DNA of 64,000 bases from Rhodococcus sp. KRD197 (GTDB lineage: Bacteria; Actinomycetota; Actinomycetes; Mycobacteriales; Mycobacteriaceae). Below, in pieces: positions 25,177 through 34,927 of this stretch. The notes below the pieces were generated by a model. That model had not been told where the DNA came from. It saw only the letters and a list, made by a program, of their open reading frames with translations, and made no database searches. The first letter of the stretch is position 1, and each line of letters begins with the position of its first letter. Both the position numbers and the translations under genes were made by a program. Where the stretch lies: contig NZ_JABFAO010000011.1 in NCBI RefSeq assembly GCF_017168235.1, forward strand, positions 431,513-495,512. The letters are read 5' to 3'.

Positions 25177-26261
25177 ACCGCCCTCGGTATCGGCCTACCG
25201 CGCAGTACGACGATGTCGGGCGCCGACAGTACGTCCGGGCCGCCGCGAGGGTCCGTCGAGTAAACGAGCAGATCCGCGGGCGCGTCGTGCTCGAGTCCCG
25301 GCCAGCCGAGCCACGTCCTGGCCGTCCAACTCGCCGCACCCAACGCCTCGGTGCGCGTCATCCCTGTGCCGACGAGAGCCTCGACCTCGTCCGCGATTCG
25401 GCCGTGCCGAATCGAACCGCCTGCGTCCGTTCCCGCGAAGATCGGCACACCGGCATCGTGCGCCCTGCCGATCGTCTCCCCGACGCGACTGTGCAGAGCG
25501 CGCATATGCCGCGCATAGACCGGATACTTCGTTGCCGACGCGGCGATGTCGGGGAAGGTCTCGATGTTGACGAGCGTCGGCACCAAAGCGGTACCGTGCT
25601 CGACCATCATCTGGACGGTGTCGTCGGTGAGGCCGGTCCCGTGCTCGATGCAGTCGATGCCTGCCCCGATGAGCCCCGGCAGCGCATCCTCCCCGAAGAC
25701 GTGGGCGGTGACACGGGCCCCCTCGGCGTGTGCCGCGTCGATTGCGTCCTTCAAGATGCGTTCGTCCCACAGCGGAGCAAGGTCACCGACGGACCGGTCG
25801 ATCCAGTCTCCGACGAGCTTGACCCATCCGTCTCCGAGGCGCGCCTGCTGGGCCACGGCTTCCGGGAGCTGCGAGTCGTCCTCGATGTCGATTGCCAGGC
25901 CCGGGATGTAGCGCTTCGGGGACGCGATGTGTCTGCCTGCCCGGATGATGCGCGGCAAATCCGCGTAGTCGTCGAGCTCGCGTGTATCGATGGGCGAACC
26001 GGCATCGCGTAGCAGCAGCGCTCCGACGTCGCGTTCGGTTCTCGCCTGCTCGATGGCTCCAGGTAGATCCTCGTGTCCACCGCCGTACCGGATTCCGACG
26101 TGACAGTGCGCATCGACCAGCCCGGGCAGAACCCAACCGTCCTCGCACAGGGTGGTCGCGCCGAGGATGGGATCGAGCGAGATCTTCCCGTCATGGATCC
26201 ACAGCTCGATCGGATCCTCACCGGGAAGCCGCCGACCTCGGACCCGGAACGCGGACACCAC
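25173..26261 (-). CDS. metal-dependent amidohydrolase
   Basis: The 362-residue TIM-barrel protein belongs to the amidohydrolase superfamily (imidazolonepropionase/prolidase-like branch). The metal ligands are visible in order: HCH (LVDAHCHVG), a carboxylated-Lys candidate in WVKLVGDW, His in VTAHVFGE and IEHGTG, and Asp in FAGTDAGGS. The substrate is not predictable. Its equivalent in M. tuberculosis next to ffh is Rv2915c (from memory). It lies 5 bp after ffh and overlaps the protease gene by 4 bp, so ffh, this gene and the protease form a compact cluster. Confidence 0.87.
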   Translation of the reverse strand: MVSAFRVRGRRLPGEDPIELWIHDGKISLDPILGATTLCEDGWVLPGLVDAHCHVGIRYGGGHEDLPGAIEQARTERDVGALLLRDAGSPIDTRELDDYADLPRIIRAGRHIASPKRYIPGLAIDIEDDSQLPEAVAQQARLGDGWVKLVGDWIDRSVGDLAPLWDERILKDAIDAAHAEGARVTAHVFGEDALPGLIGAGIDCIEHGTGLTDDTVQMMVEHGTALVPTLVNIETFPDIAASATKYPVYARHMRALHSRVGETIGRAHDAGVPIFAGTDAGGSIRHGRIADEVEALVGTGMTRTEALGAASWTARTWLGWPGLEHDAPADLLVYSTDPRGGPDVLSAPDIVVLRGRPIPRAV

Positions 26262-26266
26262 CAGCC

Positions 26267-27832
26267 CTATTTCTTGGGCAACTTCAGCTGCGACAGGTCG
26301 ATTCCCTCGAGACCCGGAGGAATCTGGTCGAGTCCCTTCGGCATACCCGACAGGTCGGGCATACCGGCGGGCATACCTCCCGGCATACCTGGGAATCCAC
26401 CGCGGATCTTGGGCTGGGTCGGCCCACGGCCACCCTTCTTCCCCTTCTTGCCCTTCTTGCTACGAACCTGCTTGCGCGCGCCCGGCATTCCCATGCGGCC
26501 CGCCATCGCGGACATCATCTTCCGAGCCTCGAAGAATCGGTCCACCAACTGATTGACGTCGGACACTTTCACACCCGACCCGTTGGCGATACGCAGTCGG
26601 CGTGAGGCGTTGATGATCTTGGGATCGTTGCGTTCCTGCGGAGTCATGCCTCGGATGATGGCCTGCACCCGATCCAACTGCTTCTCGTCTACGTTGGCGA
26701 GTTCCTTCATCTGTCCGGCACCGGGGAGCATGCCGAGGAGATTGCCGATCGGACCCATCTTCCGGACGGCCATCATCTGTTCGAGGAAGTCGTCGAGGGT
26801 GAGCTGACCGGATCCGATCTTGTTGGCTGTGGCCTCGGCCTGTTCGGCGTCGAAGTGCTGCTCGGCCTGCTCGATGAGGCTCAGCACGTCACCCATACCG
26901 AGGATGCGACTAGCCATCCGGTCGGGGTGGAAGACATCGAAGTCCTCGAGCTTTTCGCCGGTCGAGGCGAACATGATCGGAGCGCCGGTGACCTCACGCA
27001 CGCTCAGCGCGGCACCACCGCGGGCGTCACCGTCCAGCTTGGTGAGGACGACGCCGGTGAAACCGACTCCGTCACGGAACGCCTGCGCCGTGCTGACGGC
27101 GTCCTGGCCGACCATGGCGTCGAGGACGAACAGTGTTTCGTCTGGGTCGACCGCGTCACGAATGCCCGCGGCCTGCTCCATCAGTTCGGTGTCGATACCG
27201 AGACGACCAGCGGTGTCGACGACGACAACGTCGTACTGCTTGCTTCGCGCCTCGTCCAGTCCGGCCCGTGCGACCTCGATGGGATCGGCTGCCGTGACGC
27301 CGAGGGCGTTGTCTCCGCCGCCGATCGAGGTCCCGGGGTGCGGTGCGAACACTGCAGCACCCGCTCGCTCGCCGACGATCTGCAGCTGACTGACCGCGCC
27401 GGGACGCTGTAGGTCACACGCCACCAGAAGCGGTGTGTGCCCCTGGTCCTTGAGCCATTTCGCGAGCTTGCCGGCCAGCGTCGTCTTGCCCGAGCCCTGC
27501 AGTCCGGCGAGCATGATGACGGTAGGAGGGTTCTTCGCGAAAGTCAGGCGACGCGTTTCACCGCCGAGGATGCCGACCAGTTCTTCGTTGACAATCTTGA
27601 CGACCTGTTGGGCCGGGTTGAGCGCGGCCGAGACCTCGGCGCCCTTGGCCCGTGTCTTGATGCGGGTGATGAACTCGCGCACCACGGGCAGGGCGACGTC
27701 CGCTTCGAGGAGCGCAAGTCTGATCTCACGTGCCGTCGCGTCGATGTCGGCACCGGAGAGACGCCCCTTGCCACGCAGGTCCTTGAGGGTCCCGGTCAAC
27801 CTGTCGGAAAGGGATTCGAACACCGATTGCAC
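26267..27832 (-). CDS. ffh: signal recognition particle protein Ffh
   Basis: Ffh is the GTPase of the signal recognition particle: it binds 4.5S RNA and signal anchors and docks on FtsY. The 521-residue product has the N domain (FESLSDRLTGTLKDLRGKG) and the G domain with GLQGSGKTTLAGKLA, DTAGRL, TKLDGDARGG and ASTGEK. The M domain carries the RNA-binding helix motif SRRLRIANGSG. After the RNA-binding helices there is a Lys-rich stretch, then a Gly/Met/Pro tail with three GMP-type repeats. The start is GTG. FtsY, the receptor, is encoded 6 kb away. Confidence 0.97.
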   Translation of the reverse strand: MQSVFESLSDRLTGTLKDLRGKGRLSGADIDATAREIRLALLEADVALPVVREFITRIKTRAKGAEVSAALNPAQQVVKIVNEELVGILGGETRRLTFAKNPPTVIMLAGLQGSGKTTLAGKLAKWLKDQGHTPLLVACDLQRPGAVSQLQIVGERAGAAVFAPHPGTSIGGGDNALGVTAADPIEVARAGLDEARSKQYDVVVVDTAGRLGIDTELMEQAAGIRDAVDPDETLFVLDAMVGQDAVSTAQAFRDGVGFTGVVLTKLDGDARGGAALSVREVTGAPIMFASTGEKLEDFDVFHPDRMASRILGMGDVLSLIEQAEQHFDAEQAEATANKIGSGQLTLDDFLEQMMAVRKMGPIGNLLGMLPGAGQMKELANVDEKQLDRVQAIIRGMTPQERNDPKIINASRRLRIANGSGVKVSDVNQLVDRFFEARKMMSAMAGRMGMPGARKQVRSKKGKKGKKGGRGPTQPKIRGGFPGMPGGMPAGMPDLSGMPKGLDQIPPGLEGIDLSQLKLPKK

Positions 27833-27922
27833 TCCTGAGCCGATAGAAAGAAAGAGCCTGTTGGTCGAGCGATACGTGGCTCCAGACTAGCGCTCGCCGC
27901 GATCAGGCGTGGACAGCGCGTG

Positions 27923-27947
27923 CACCGGGCGGTGGCTCGGCCCGGTG
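27923..27947 (-). terminator. hairpin terminator after the M23 peptidase gene
   Basis: A perfect 8-bp GC-only stem-like repeat (CACCGGGC at 27923-27930, GCCCGGTG at 27940-27947) with a 9-base loop begins 4 bp past the M23 stop. No T run follows, so it is moderate evidence only. Confidence 0.55.
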
Positions 27948-27950
27948 TGG

Positions 27951-28784
27951 TCAGGCGTTGCGCGCGGAATCGTTCCAGGTCACCGCTACTCCTCGTGTCG
28001 CCAGCCAGGCAGCCGGATCGACCTTCACTCCGGACGGGTCGTGGACCTCGAAGTGCAGGTGTGGCCCGGTGGAATGCCCGCGATTACCGACAGTGGCGAT
28101 ACGTTGCCCCGCGGAAACGGTTTCCCCCTCCGTGACGGAAAACGTGTCGACGTGCCCGTACACAGTTTCGGTCCCGTCGACGTGACGGACCTTGACCCAC
28201 AGACCGAACCCGGCGGCCGGACCCGCAGCGGTGACCACCCCGTCTGCAGCCGCGAGCACGGGCGTGCCGATGGGCGCCGCGATGTCGGTCCCGCTGTGGT
28301 GAGTACCCCACCGCTGTCCGAAGGACGACGTCAGCGTTCCCGAGACCGGTTGCACCGCACGCAGCCCGATCGGCTGCAGATCCTGCTCTCCGACCTGGGG
28401 CAGACCGAAGTCCGGTAGCTCGGGAAGCGTGGGCCACGGTGGGAGATCGAGATTCTCCGGCAATACGAGGCCATCCGGCACCTCGAAGTGCGGCATTTCG
28501 AAGCCCGCGGGTATCAGGTGTTCGGGGATGCCGAACGGGGTGCTCGCGGCGGGCGCCTCGGGCGCGGGAAGAGGCGCTGCGGTCGCAGTGCCGGTTCCGA
28601 GCGACGTCGCGCCGGCGACGATGGCTCCGGTGGCCACCACCACGGTGGCTGTCTTCAAGCCCGAGTCCTTCGTATCCTCCTTCGCTCGATGACGCCCGCG
28701 CGGGGTGTCGGCTTCTGCGTCGGCTGGAACGTAGATGTTCGACCGGCGGTGGGCTCCCACAGTCAGTACCTCGTCAATTCTCAC
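27951..28784 (-). CDS. M23-family (LytM) peptidoglycan endopeptidase
   Basis: This is a 277-residue exported protein. A 42-residue charged lead, rich in Arg and Asp, precedes one hydrophobic segment (about 45-68) that acts as a late signal or anchor. Next is a Pro-rich stretch of 80 residues, and then a full LytM domain with zinc ligands in HHSGTD and the HLHFEV motif. It should cleave peptide cross-links in the wall during growth or division. Unlike the 7.4-kb LytM protein, its HxH is intact. The start is GTG. About 85 bp upstream is a palindrome that may be an operator. Confidence 0.9.
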   Translation of the reverse strand: MRIDEVLTVGAHRRSNIYVPADAEADTPRGRHRAKEDTKDSGLKTATVVVATGAIVAGATSLGTGTATAAPLPAPEAPAASTPFGIPEHLIPAGFEMPHFEVPDGLVLPENLDLPPWPTLPELPDFGLPQVGEQDLQPIGLRAVQPVSGTLTSSFGQRWGTHHSGTDIAAPIGTPVLAAADGVVTAAGPAAGFGLWVKVRHVDGTETVYGHVDTFSVTEGETVSAGQRIATVGNRGHSTGPHLHFEVHDPSGVKVDPAAWLATRGVAVTWNDSARNA

Positions 28785-28869
28785 GAACGGTGAAGACGAA
28801 CCGTCGCGGCCGTTTTACGGATGGATTCGCTCTGGCTCAGGTGTCGTCGCTGTGGGGATCAAGGTAACA

Positions 28870-28883
28870 AAACGACATCGTTT
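28870..28883. promoter_or_regulatory. palindrome upstream of the M23 peptidase gene
   Basis: A perfect 14-bp inverted repeat, AAACGA-CA-TCGTTT, lies 86-99 bp before the M23 start and next to GTAACA, inside an A/T-rich patch of a 174-bp gap. Its place suits a regulator site overlapping the promoter. No specific regulator is assigned. Confidence 0.3.
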
Positions 28884-28958
28884 CGAATGACAGTGGCCCA
28901 ATCTTGATGACACTTCACAGTCGTCGGTTCGTTCTCACCCACTGAAACCGTTCGGCGA

Positions 28959-31508
28959 CTAGGTTCCTTCCGGCTTCTCCGGCGGCTTGGGCGGTTCAGG
29001 CGCGGGCACCACATCGAGCAGTGCACGTTCGATTTCCTCCCTGGTGGCACGACTGTCGGAGCCGGTCAGGTCGATACAGAAGGCGTCGACGACGGAGGTT
29101 CCCAGCGTCGCGACCCTCGCCCACCGGATGTCCGCACCGATGGCTTCCAAGGCGGTGGCCAACCGGCACAACAATCCGAGTCGGTCCTCCGCCCGTAGCT
29201 CGAGCACCACCTGTCCCGGATCGGTTCCGTCGAACCACAGCACCCGGGGAGGCGCCAGTGCATACGTGACAGGAACCGAAGGCTCGCCCGCCTCCTCGTC
29301 GGCTTTGCCGTCCCTCGAGCCCTCGCTGCGGGAAGCGGCGTCGAACGGAGACTCGTCGAGAGGCGTCTCGTCGACGGGCGCAGGACGCGAGCTCTTCTCC
29401 TTGGCGTCCAACATCGCGACGAGATTCAGTTCGCCGGCTCGCGCCCTGATGATCTCCTGTCTCAGCAAACCGGCTTGCGGCGGCGTTCCGAACAGAGGCG
29501 CCACCACGAACGAGTTCACCGCAGAACCGTCGTGACTGCCGAGAGAGGCCGAAAGCACGCGAAGCGACTGCAGTGCCAGCACACCGGCAGCATCGGAAAG
29601 CAGGCCACGGGTGTCCGGTGCAACCACCGTGACGACGTAGGTGTGAGACCCGTTGGTCTGCTGCAGATCCACGTGCACGCCGCCTTTCTCGGCGAGTGCG
29701 ATGTGGGCGGGGTCCAGTGGGTCCGGGACGGGCAGGTTGTCCCCTGCCATCACCATGCGGCACCGGCGGACGAGTTCCCGGATGAGCGAGGCCTTCCAGT
29801 CGCCCCACACCCCCGGCCCCGTCGCGAGCGAGTCCGCCTCGGCGAGGGCGTGCAGCAACTCCAGCAGCACGGTGTCGGCACCGAGTGCCTTCACCACCGT
29901 CTCCACCGTGACCGGATCGTCGAGATCACGTCGTGTCGCGGTGTCCGGTAGCAGCAGGTGATAGCGGACCATCGAACTGAGAAGAGCGACGTCGGACGGC
30001 CACAGTCCGAGCCTGTTTCCTATCTGGGTTGCCAACTCTGCGCCGACGACACTGTGATCCCCGCCGCGACCTTTACCGATGTCGTGCACGAGGGCACCGA
30101 GAACGAGCAGGTCCGGCCGCGCCACTCTCGTCGTGAGGGCACTCGCGTAGGCGGCCGTTTCCACCAGGTGTCGGTCCACCGTCCACGTGTGGACTGCGTC
30201 CCGAGGCGGTAGGTCGCGAACGGCCCCCCACTCGGGCATGAGTCGACCCCACAGTCCGGTGCGGTCGAGCGCCTCGATGGCGGCTATCGCCCGACGTCCA
30301 GAACCCAACAGCACCAGCAGGTCGTTGAGTGCTTCCTTCGGCCACGGTTCGCGTAGCTCGGGGGCACTGTCGGACAAACGGTTGAGCGTCGACGCCGACA
30401 TCGGCATACCTGTCTGAGCCGAAGCCGCGGCAACCCGCATGATCAGACCTGGATCCTTGTTCGGCCGAGCGTCACGAGCGAGCACCACTTCGCCACCGTG
30501 CTCGACGACGCCCTCGTCCAGAGGTCGACGAACGGGTGCTCGACGGAGTCTCGAAAGACCGCGGCGGGGCAACGAGTTGCCCGCCGTTCGCAATCCGACG
30601 TCGACGGAATAGCTGATCGTGCGCGCCGAGTCGCTGAGCACACGAGCCAGGTCGAATCGGTCACCGATCCGCAAGGCTGCACCGATTTCGTCTGCATCCT
30701 GCGCGCGGAGCTGGTCACGGGCACGCCCTGCTACCCGATGCAGTTCGGTACGTACATCGAGCAGACGGCCGTGCGCAAACGCGAGACCACCACCGGGCGA
30801 TTCGGGGCCGAGCCCGGGCATCCCGTCGGTCAGCTGGGCGATGGAGAGCGCGTCGAGCAGTTGGACATCGCGCAGCCCTCCTCGTCCGCTCTTGAGGTCG
30901 GGTTCGGCGCGATGGGCGATCTCGCCGCTGCGGGCCCACCTCGATCGGGTCTGTGCGATGAGATCGTCGAAACGCGACCTGATGCTGGTACGCCACTCAC
31001 GGCGAACTCCGCCGATCAGGAGGTTGCTCAGCTCGACGTCACCTGCGATGTGACGAGCCTCGAGCATTCCCAGAGCGGCCGTGAGATCGGTGGATGCAAC
31101 GTGAAGTGCCTGTGGGACCGTGCGGACGCTGTGATCGAGCTTGATGTGCGCGTCCCAGAGGGGGTACCAGAGTGCGTCGGCGACGCTTGCGACGATCTCG
31201 GAGTCCATGTCGTCGTGCAACAGGATCAGGTCGAGATCCGAGTACGGAAGCAACTCACGTCTCGCCAGCCCGCCCACAGCAACGATAGCGAATCCCGAGT
31301 CGGGCTTGATGCCGAGTTCGGCGCCCTTGGTGGTGAGCCAGAATTCGTGCAAGTCGACCAGTGCCCTGCGAAGCGAGGGCGCGTCGAGTCGGCGGTTGCG
31401 TGCACCACCGTCGAGCAACTGCTTCCTGGCACGCGCCAGGTCGGCTGCGGCATCGTTGTTCTTCGCGCCGGAGCCCATGGTGTTTCGAGATGTCGAGTTC
31501 GAGCCCAT
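28959..31508 (-). CDS. glnD: PII nucleotidyltransferase/removing enzyme GlnD
   Basis: GlnD senses glutamine and modifies GlnK; in corynebacteria it adenylylates rather than uridylylates. The 849-residue product has the nucleotidyltransferase core ([21 protein letters not shown]), the HD hydrolase domain ([15 protein letters not shown]) and two C-terminal ACT domains that bind glutamine. The start is uncertain. ATG at 31508 with GAAGGG upstream is preferred; ATG at 31604 would overlap the glnK stop and force a hairpin into the coding sequence; 31478 is a third option. It is the last gene of amt-glnK-glnD. Confidence 0.93.
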   Translation of the reverse strand: MGSNSTSRNTMGSGAKNNDAAADLARARKQLLDGGARNRRLDAPSLRRALVDLHEFWLTTKGAELGIKPDSGFAIVAVGGLARRELLPYSDLDLILLHDDMDSEIVASVADALWYPLWDAHIKLDHSVRTVPQALHVASTDLTAALGMLEARHIAGDVELSNLLIGGVRREWRTSIRSRFDDLIAQTRSRWARSGEIAHRAEPDLKSGRGGLRDVQLLDALSIAQLTDGMPGLGPESPGGGLAFAHGRLLDVRTELHRVAGRARDQLRAQDADEIGAALRIGDRFDLARVLSDSARTISYSVDVGLRTAGNSLPRRGLSRLRRAPVRRPLDEGVVEHGGEVVLARDARPNKDPGLIMRVAAASAQTGMPMSASTLNRLSDSAPELREPWPKEALNDLLVLLGSGRRAIAAIEALDRTGLWGRLMPEWGAVRDLPPRDAVHTWTVDRHLVETAAYASALTTRVARPDLLVLGALVHDIGKGRGGDHSVVGAELATQIGNRLGLWPSDVALLSSMVRYHLLLPDTATRRDLDDPVTVETVVKALGADTVLLELLHALAEADSLATGPGVWGDWKASLIRELVRRCRMVMAGDNLPVPDPLDPAHIALAEKGGVHVDLQQTNGSHTYVVTVVAPDTRGLLSDAAGVLALQSLRVLSASLGSHDGSAVNSFVVAPLFGTPPQAGLLRQEIIRARAGELNLVAMLDAKEKSSRPAPVDETPLDESPFDAASRSEGSRDGKADEEAGEPSVPVTYALAPPRVLWFDGTDPGQVVLELRAEDRLGLLCRLATALEAIGADIRWARVATLGTSVVDAFCIDLTGSDSRATREEIERALLDVVPAPEPPKPPEKPEGT

Positions 31509-31533
31509 GTTCTTGGTGCCCTTCGAGGCCGAA

Positions 31534-31571
31534 GGCCCCGATCCTCCAGCTTTTGCTGAAGAATCGGGGCC
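31534..31571 (-). terminator. hairpin between glnK and glnD
   Basis: A 9-bp GC-rich inverted repeat (GGCCCCGAT at 31534-31542, ATCGGGGCC at 31563-31571), with a small nested AGC/GCT stem in its loop, begins 23 bp past the glnK stop. It could partly terminate or stabilise the amt-glnK transcript and reduce glnD expression. Confidence 0.55.
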
Positions 31572-31593
31572 GCCTGCGCCCGACCCGTGTGGG

Positions 31594-31992
<399 letters not shown>

Positions 31993-32006
31993 CTATCTTT
32001 ACCCTG

Positions 32007-33311
32007 TCAGGCGAAGTCGTACGCAGTCTCCGCGTGCTCGGCTTCGTCGATGCCGTTGGCCTCTTCCTCGTCCGATACGCGCCATCCGAGCGGCTTGAGT
32101 GCCAGCGCGATTACGACGGTGACAATCGCGGTGAAGATCAGCGCGAACAGTGCGATGACGATCTGAACGACCAACTGCTTGTAGTCGCCACCGTAGAACA
32201 ACCCGGTCTCGGAGCCGAGGAAGCCGATGGCAATTGTGCCCCACAGGCCGGCTACGAGGTGCACGCCGACCACGTCGAGCGAGTCGTCGTATCCGAACTT
32301 GAACTTGAGCCCGACCGCGAGTGCGGAGAGGACACCGGCGATGACACCGAGAATCATCGAACCAACCGGAGTGAGCGAACCTGCAGCCGGGGTGATGGCG
32401 ACAAGTCCGGCGACGATTCCGGAAGCGGCTCCGAGGCTGGTGGCGTGCCCGTCGCGAATGCGCTCTGTGATCAGCCAGCCTGCGATTGCGGCGGCAGTGG
32501 CGGCCGTGGTGTTGACCCAGGCGAGGCCCGCAGCACCGTCGGCCGCGAACGCCGAACCCGCGTTGAAGCCGAACCAGCCGAACCAGAGCAGTGCTGCGCC
32601 GAGCATGACGAACGGAAGGTTGTGCGGCCGGAATGCCACCTTGCCGAAGCCTGCGCGTTTGCCGATGATCACGGCCAGGACGAGTGCGGCGATACCTGCG
32701 TTGATATGCACGACGGTGCCACCGGCGAAGTCGATGGGTGCGACCGAGGCAACCAGCCCGCCATCACCATCGTCAGTCGTGCCGAAGATCTTCGCGGCCA
32801 GACCGTCCTCGGAACCGGAGAGCAGACCGCCACCCCAGACCATGTGAGCCAGTGGGAAGTACGCCAGCGTGACCCAGATGCCGGCGAACACCAGCCAGGT
32901 TCCGTACTTGACGCGACCGGCGAGCGAACCGGAAATGAGTGCGACTGTGATGATCGCGAACGTGACCTGGAAAGCGACATCGATGACATTGGCGTAGCCG
33001 AAGGCTCCGGCAATGAAGTTGCCGTCCGCGTCGGTGATCGTGTCCTTCAGACCGAAGAACTCGAAGGGATTGGCGAACAGTCCACCGATGTCCTCGGTGC
33101 CGTACGACATCGACCATCCCCACAGGACATAGATGATGGACACAACCATCATTGCCCCGAACGACATCATCATCATGTTCAGGACGGACTTCTGCTGCGA
33201 CATACCGCCGTAGAAGAACGCCAGGCCTGGCGTCATCAGCAATACCAGCGATGCTGCCATCAGCATCCACGCGGCGTTGCCGGAGTTGGCCAACATATCC
33301 TCGGGACTCAC
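32007..33311 (-). CDS. amt: ammonium transporter Amt
   Basis: Amt conducts ammonium or ammonia across the membrane as a trimer. The 434-residue protein has 11 predicted helices and family motifs: TPGLAFFYGGM, VISIIYVLWGWSMSYG with the recruiting Trp, FAGGTVVHINAG with the pore His, and GVHLVAGLWG with the twin pore His. The cytoplasmic C-terminal tail is short and acidic (EEANGIDEAEHAETAYD). The GTG at 33311 is 6 bases after GGAGG; a longer frame upstream runs through the GlnR site and is rejected. Confidence 0.96.
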   Translation of the reverse strand: MSPEDMLANSGNAAWMLMAASLVLLMTPGLAFFYGGMSQQKSVLNMMMMSFGAMMVVSIIYVLWGWSMSYGTEDIGGLFANPFEFFGLKDTITDADGNFIAGAFGYANVIDVAFQVTFAIITVALISGSLAGRVKYGTWLVFAGIWVTLAYFPLAHMVWGGGLLSGSEDGLAAKIFGTTDDGDGGLVASVAPIDFAGGTVVHINAGIAALVLAVIIGKRAGFGKVAFRPHNLPFVMLGAALLWFGWFGFNAGSAFAADGAAGLAWVNTTAATAAAIAGWLITERIRDGHATSLGAASGIVAGLVAITPAAGSLTPVGSMILGVIAGVLSALAVGLKFKFGYDDSLDVVGVHLVAGLWGTIAIGFLGSETGLFYGGDYKQLVVQIVIALFALIFTAIVTVVIALALKPLGWRVSDEEEANGIDEAEHAETAYDFA

Positions 33312-33373
33312 GTACACCCTCCATTCTCCTGCGCACCGGTTGTTGCGCCGTGAACAAAGGGTCGTGTCACAAA

Positions 33374-33411
33374 GTTTCAGCCATGACACTCAGGTGTTTC
33401 GCCCGTGTGAA
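33374..33411 (-). promoter_or_regulatory. four-part GlnR-binding site upstream of amt
   Basis: On the minus strand the sequence reads TTCAC-n6-GAAAC-n6-GTGTC-n6-GAAAC with three exact 6-base spacers. It matches the established actinobacterial GlnR consensus gTnAC-n6-GaAAC repeated twice on one helical face. It lies 63-100 bp before the amt start. A weaker GAAAC-n6-GCAAC pair lies farther upstream near 33430-33446. GlnR would activate amt-glnK-glnD in nitrogen limitation. Confidence 0.75.
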
Positions 33412-33529
33412 CGCATTACCCGAAACTGTTGCGAGCAGGTTTCGTCCAGGCATTTCGCCTTTTTGCCGGCTTCGTTTCAAGCCCATGGAAGCTGTGTCCG
33501 GTATGTCCAGACCGACGATTTTTCGGTAC

Positions 33530-34855
33530 TCAGCCGAGCAAAGCATCCACGAAAGCACCCGGCTCGAAGGGCGCCAAATCGTCCGCTCCTTCACCGAGAC
33601 CGACCAGCTTGACCGGAACACCGAGCTCGCGCTGAACCTGGAAAACGATGCCACCCTTGGCGGTGCCGTCCAGCTTGGTGAGCACGACTCCGGTGATGTC
33701 GACGACCTCGGCGAAAACGCGTGCCTGGGTCAAGCCGTTCTGGCCCACCGTCGCGTCGAGAACGAGCAACACGTCGTCCACGCGGGCTCGCTTCTCGATG
33801 ACGCGCTTGACTTTGCCGAGCTCGTCCATCAGTCCCGACTTGGTGTGCAACCTGCCCGCTGTGTCCACCAGGACGACGTCGACACCCTGTTCGATCCCCT
33901 TGGTGACCGCGTCGTATGCCACAGCCGCCGGATCAGCGTTCTCCTTGCCGCGCACCACGTCGGCTCCGACGCGCTCTCCCCATGTCTGGAGCTGGTCTGC
34001 GGCCGCAGCTCGGAAGGTGTCCGCGGCGCCCAGCAGCACACGGCGACCGTCGGCGACGAGCACGCGCGCCAGTTTGCCGGTGGTGGTCGTCTTACCGGTG
34101 CCGTTGACGCCGACGACCAGCAACACCGCGGGAGTGCCCTCGTGCGGAAGCGCCTTGATGGAACGATCGAACTCCGGGTGCAGTTGATCGACCAGTATTT
34201 CGCGCAGCAGCGCTCGCGCGTCGGCCTCGGTGCGCACACTTCTGGCCGCCATCTGCTCGCGCAGTGTCGTCATGATCTCCGCAGTCGTGGACGAGCCGAG
34301 GTCGGCAATCAGGAGAGTGTCCTCGACCTCCTCCCAGGAGTCCTCGTCCAAGTCGCCGCCGCCGAGCAGGCCGAGCAGGCTCTTGCCCACCGCCGACTGC
34401 GAGCGCGACAGTCGACCCCGCAAGCGATCGAGCCGACCGTCGGTGGGCTCGATCTCGTCCAGCACGGGCGCCGTGGATACCGGCTCCGGTGCAGGCTCCG
34501 GTATCGGCGCGGGTGCAGGTTCCGGTTCAGGTGTCGGCTCGGGTTCCGGAGCCGGAACCGGCATCGCCGGGGGCGCCGGCGTCGGTTCGGGCTCGGGCGT
34601 CGGTTCGGGCGTCGGACGGGGCTTGGGAGCGAGCTCGGGCTCTACCGTTGCGGCACCCTGACTGAAGGAGAATCCCCCTCCTGCCTTGTAGCCGCCGGAA
34701 CGATCCTTCTGTCCTTCTTCGATTCTGTCCGTCTCGGGCGCCTTCAGTGACACGCGTCGACGACGGAGGAGAACGAACCCGGCGACGAGTACGACGACGA
34801 GCACGGCCAGAACGGCCGCAAGGATGATCCAGGCTTGGGTACTCACGAGATCCAT
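33530..34855 (-). CDS. ftsY: signal recognition particle receptor FtsY
   Basis: FtsY is the membrane receptor for SRP. The 441-residue protein begins with a transmembrane helix (about 8-30), typical of actinobacterial FtsY. An acidic, Pro/Glu/Thr-rich A domain (about 75-140) has repeated PEPTPEP runs, followed by the NG GTPase core with VGVNGTGKTTTTGKLA, DTFRAAAADQL, VDTAGRLHTK and TKLDGTAKGG. ATG at 34855 is chosen because it starts the membrane helix; an upstream start 11 codons earlier has no clear site. It lies 72 bp after smc on the same strand. Confidence 0.96.
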   Translation of the reverse strand: MDLVSTQAWIILAAVLAVLVVVLVAGFVLLRRRRVSLKAPETDRIEEGQKDRSGGYKAGGGFSFSQGAATVEPELAPKPRPTPEPTPEPEPTPAPPAMPVPAPEPEPTPEPEPAPAPIPEPAPEPVSTAPVLDEIEPTDGRLDRLRGRLSRSQSAVGKSLLGLLGGGDLDEDSWEEVEDTLLIADLGSSTTAEIMTTLREQMAARSVRTEADARALLREILVDQLHPEFDRSIKALPHEGTPAVLLVVGVNGTGKTTTTGKLARVLVADGRRVLLGAADTFRAAAADQLQTWGERVGADVVRGKENADPAAVAYDAVTKGIEQGVDVVLVDTAGRLHTKSGLMDELGKVKRVIEKRARVDDVLLVLDATVGQNGLTQARVFAEVVDITGVVLTKLDGTAKGGIVFQVQRELGVPVKLVGLGEGADDLAPFEPGAFVDALLG

Positions 34856-34927
34856 CCTGTCAGGACCGCCCGCAGCCCCCGCGGTCACCCTGGCCGGACC
34901 GGGCGAGCACCCGTCGGCATCGACATC

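Noticed and set aside
28919..28960. Possible terminator after glnD
   Set aside because: The arms pair over only about 7 bases with mismatches; not distinct from chance in GC-rich DNA.
33152..34750. Plus-strand frame of 532 codons opposite amt upstream DNA and ftsY
   Set aside because: It crosses the GlnR site and mirrors ftsY. The composition is a shadow of the opposite strand's codon bias.
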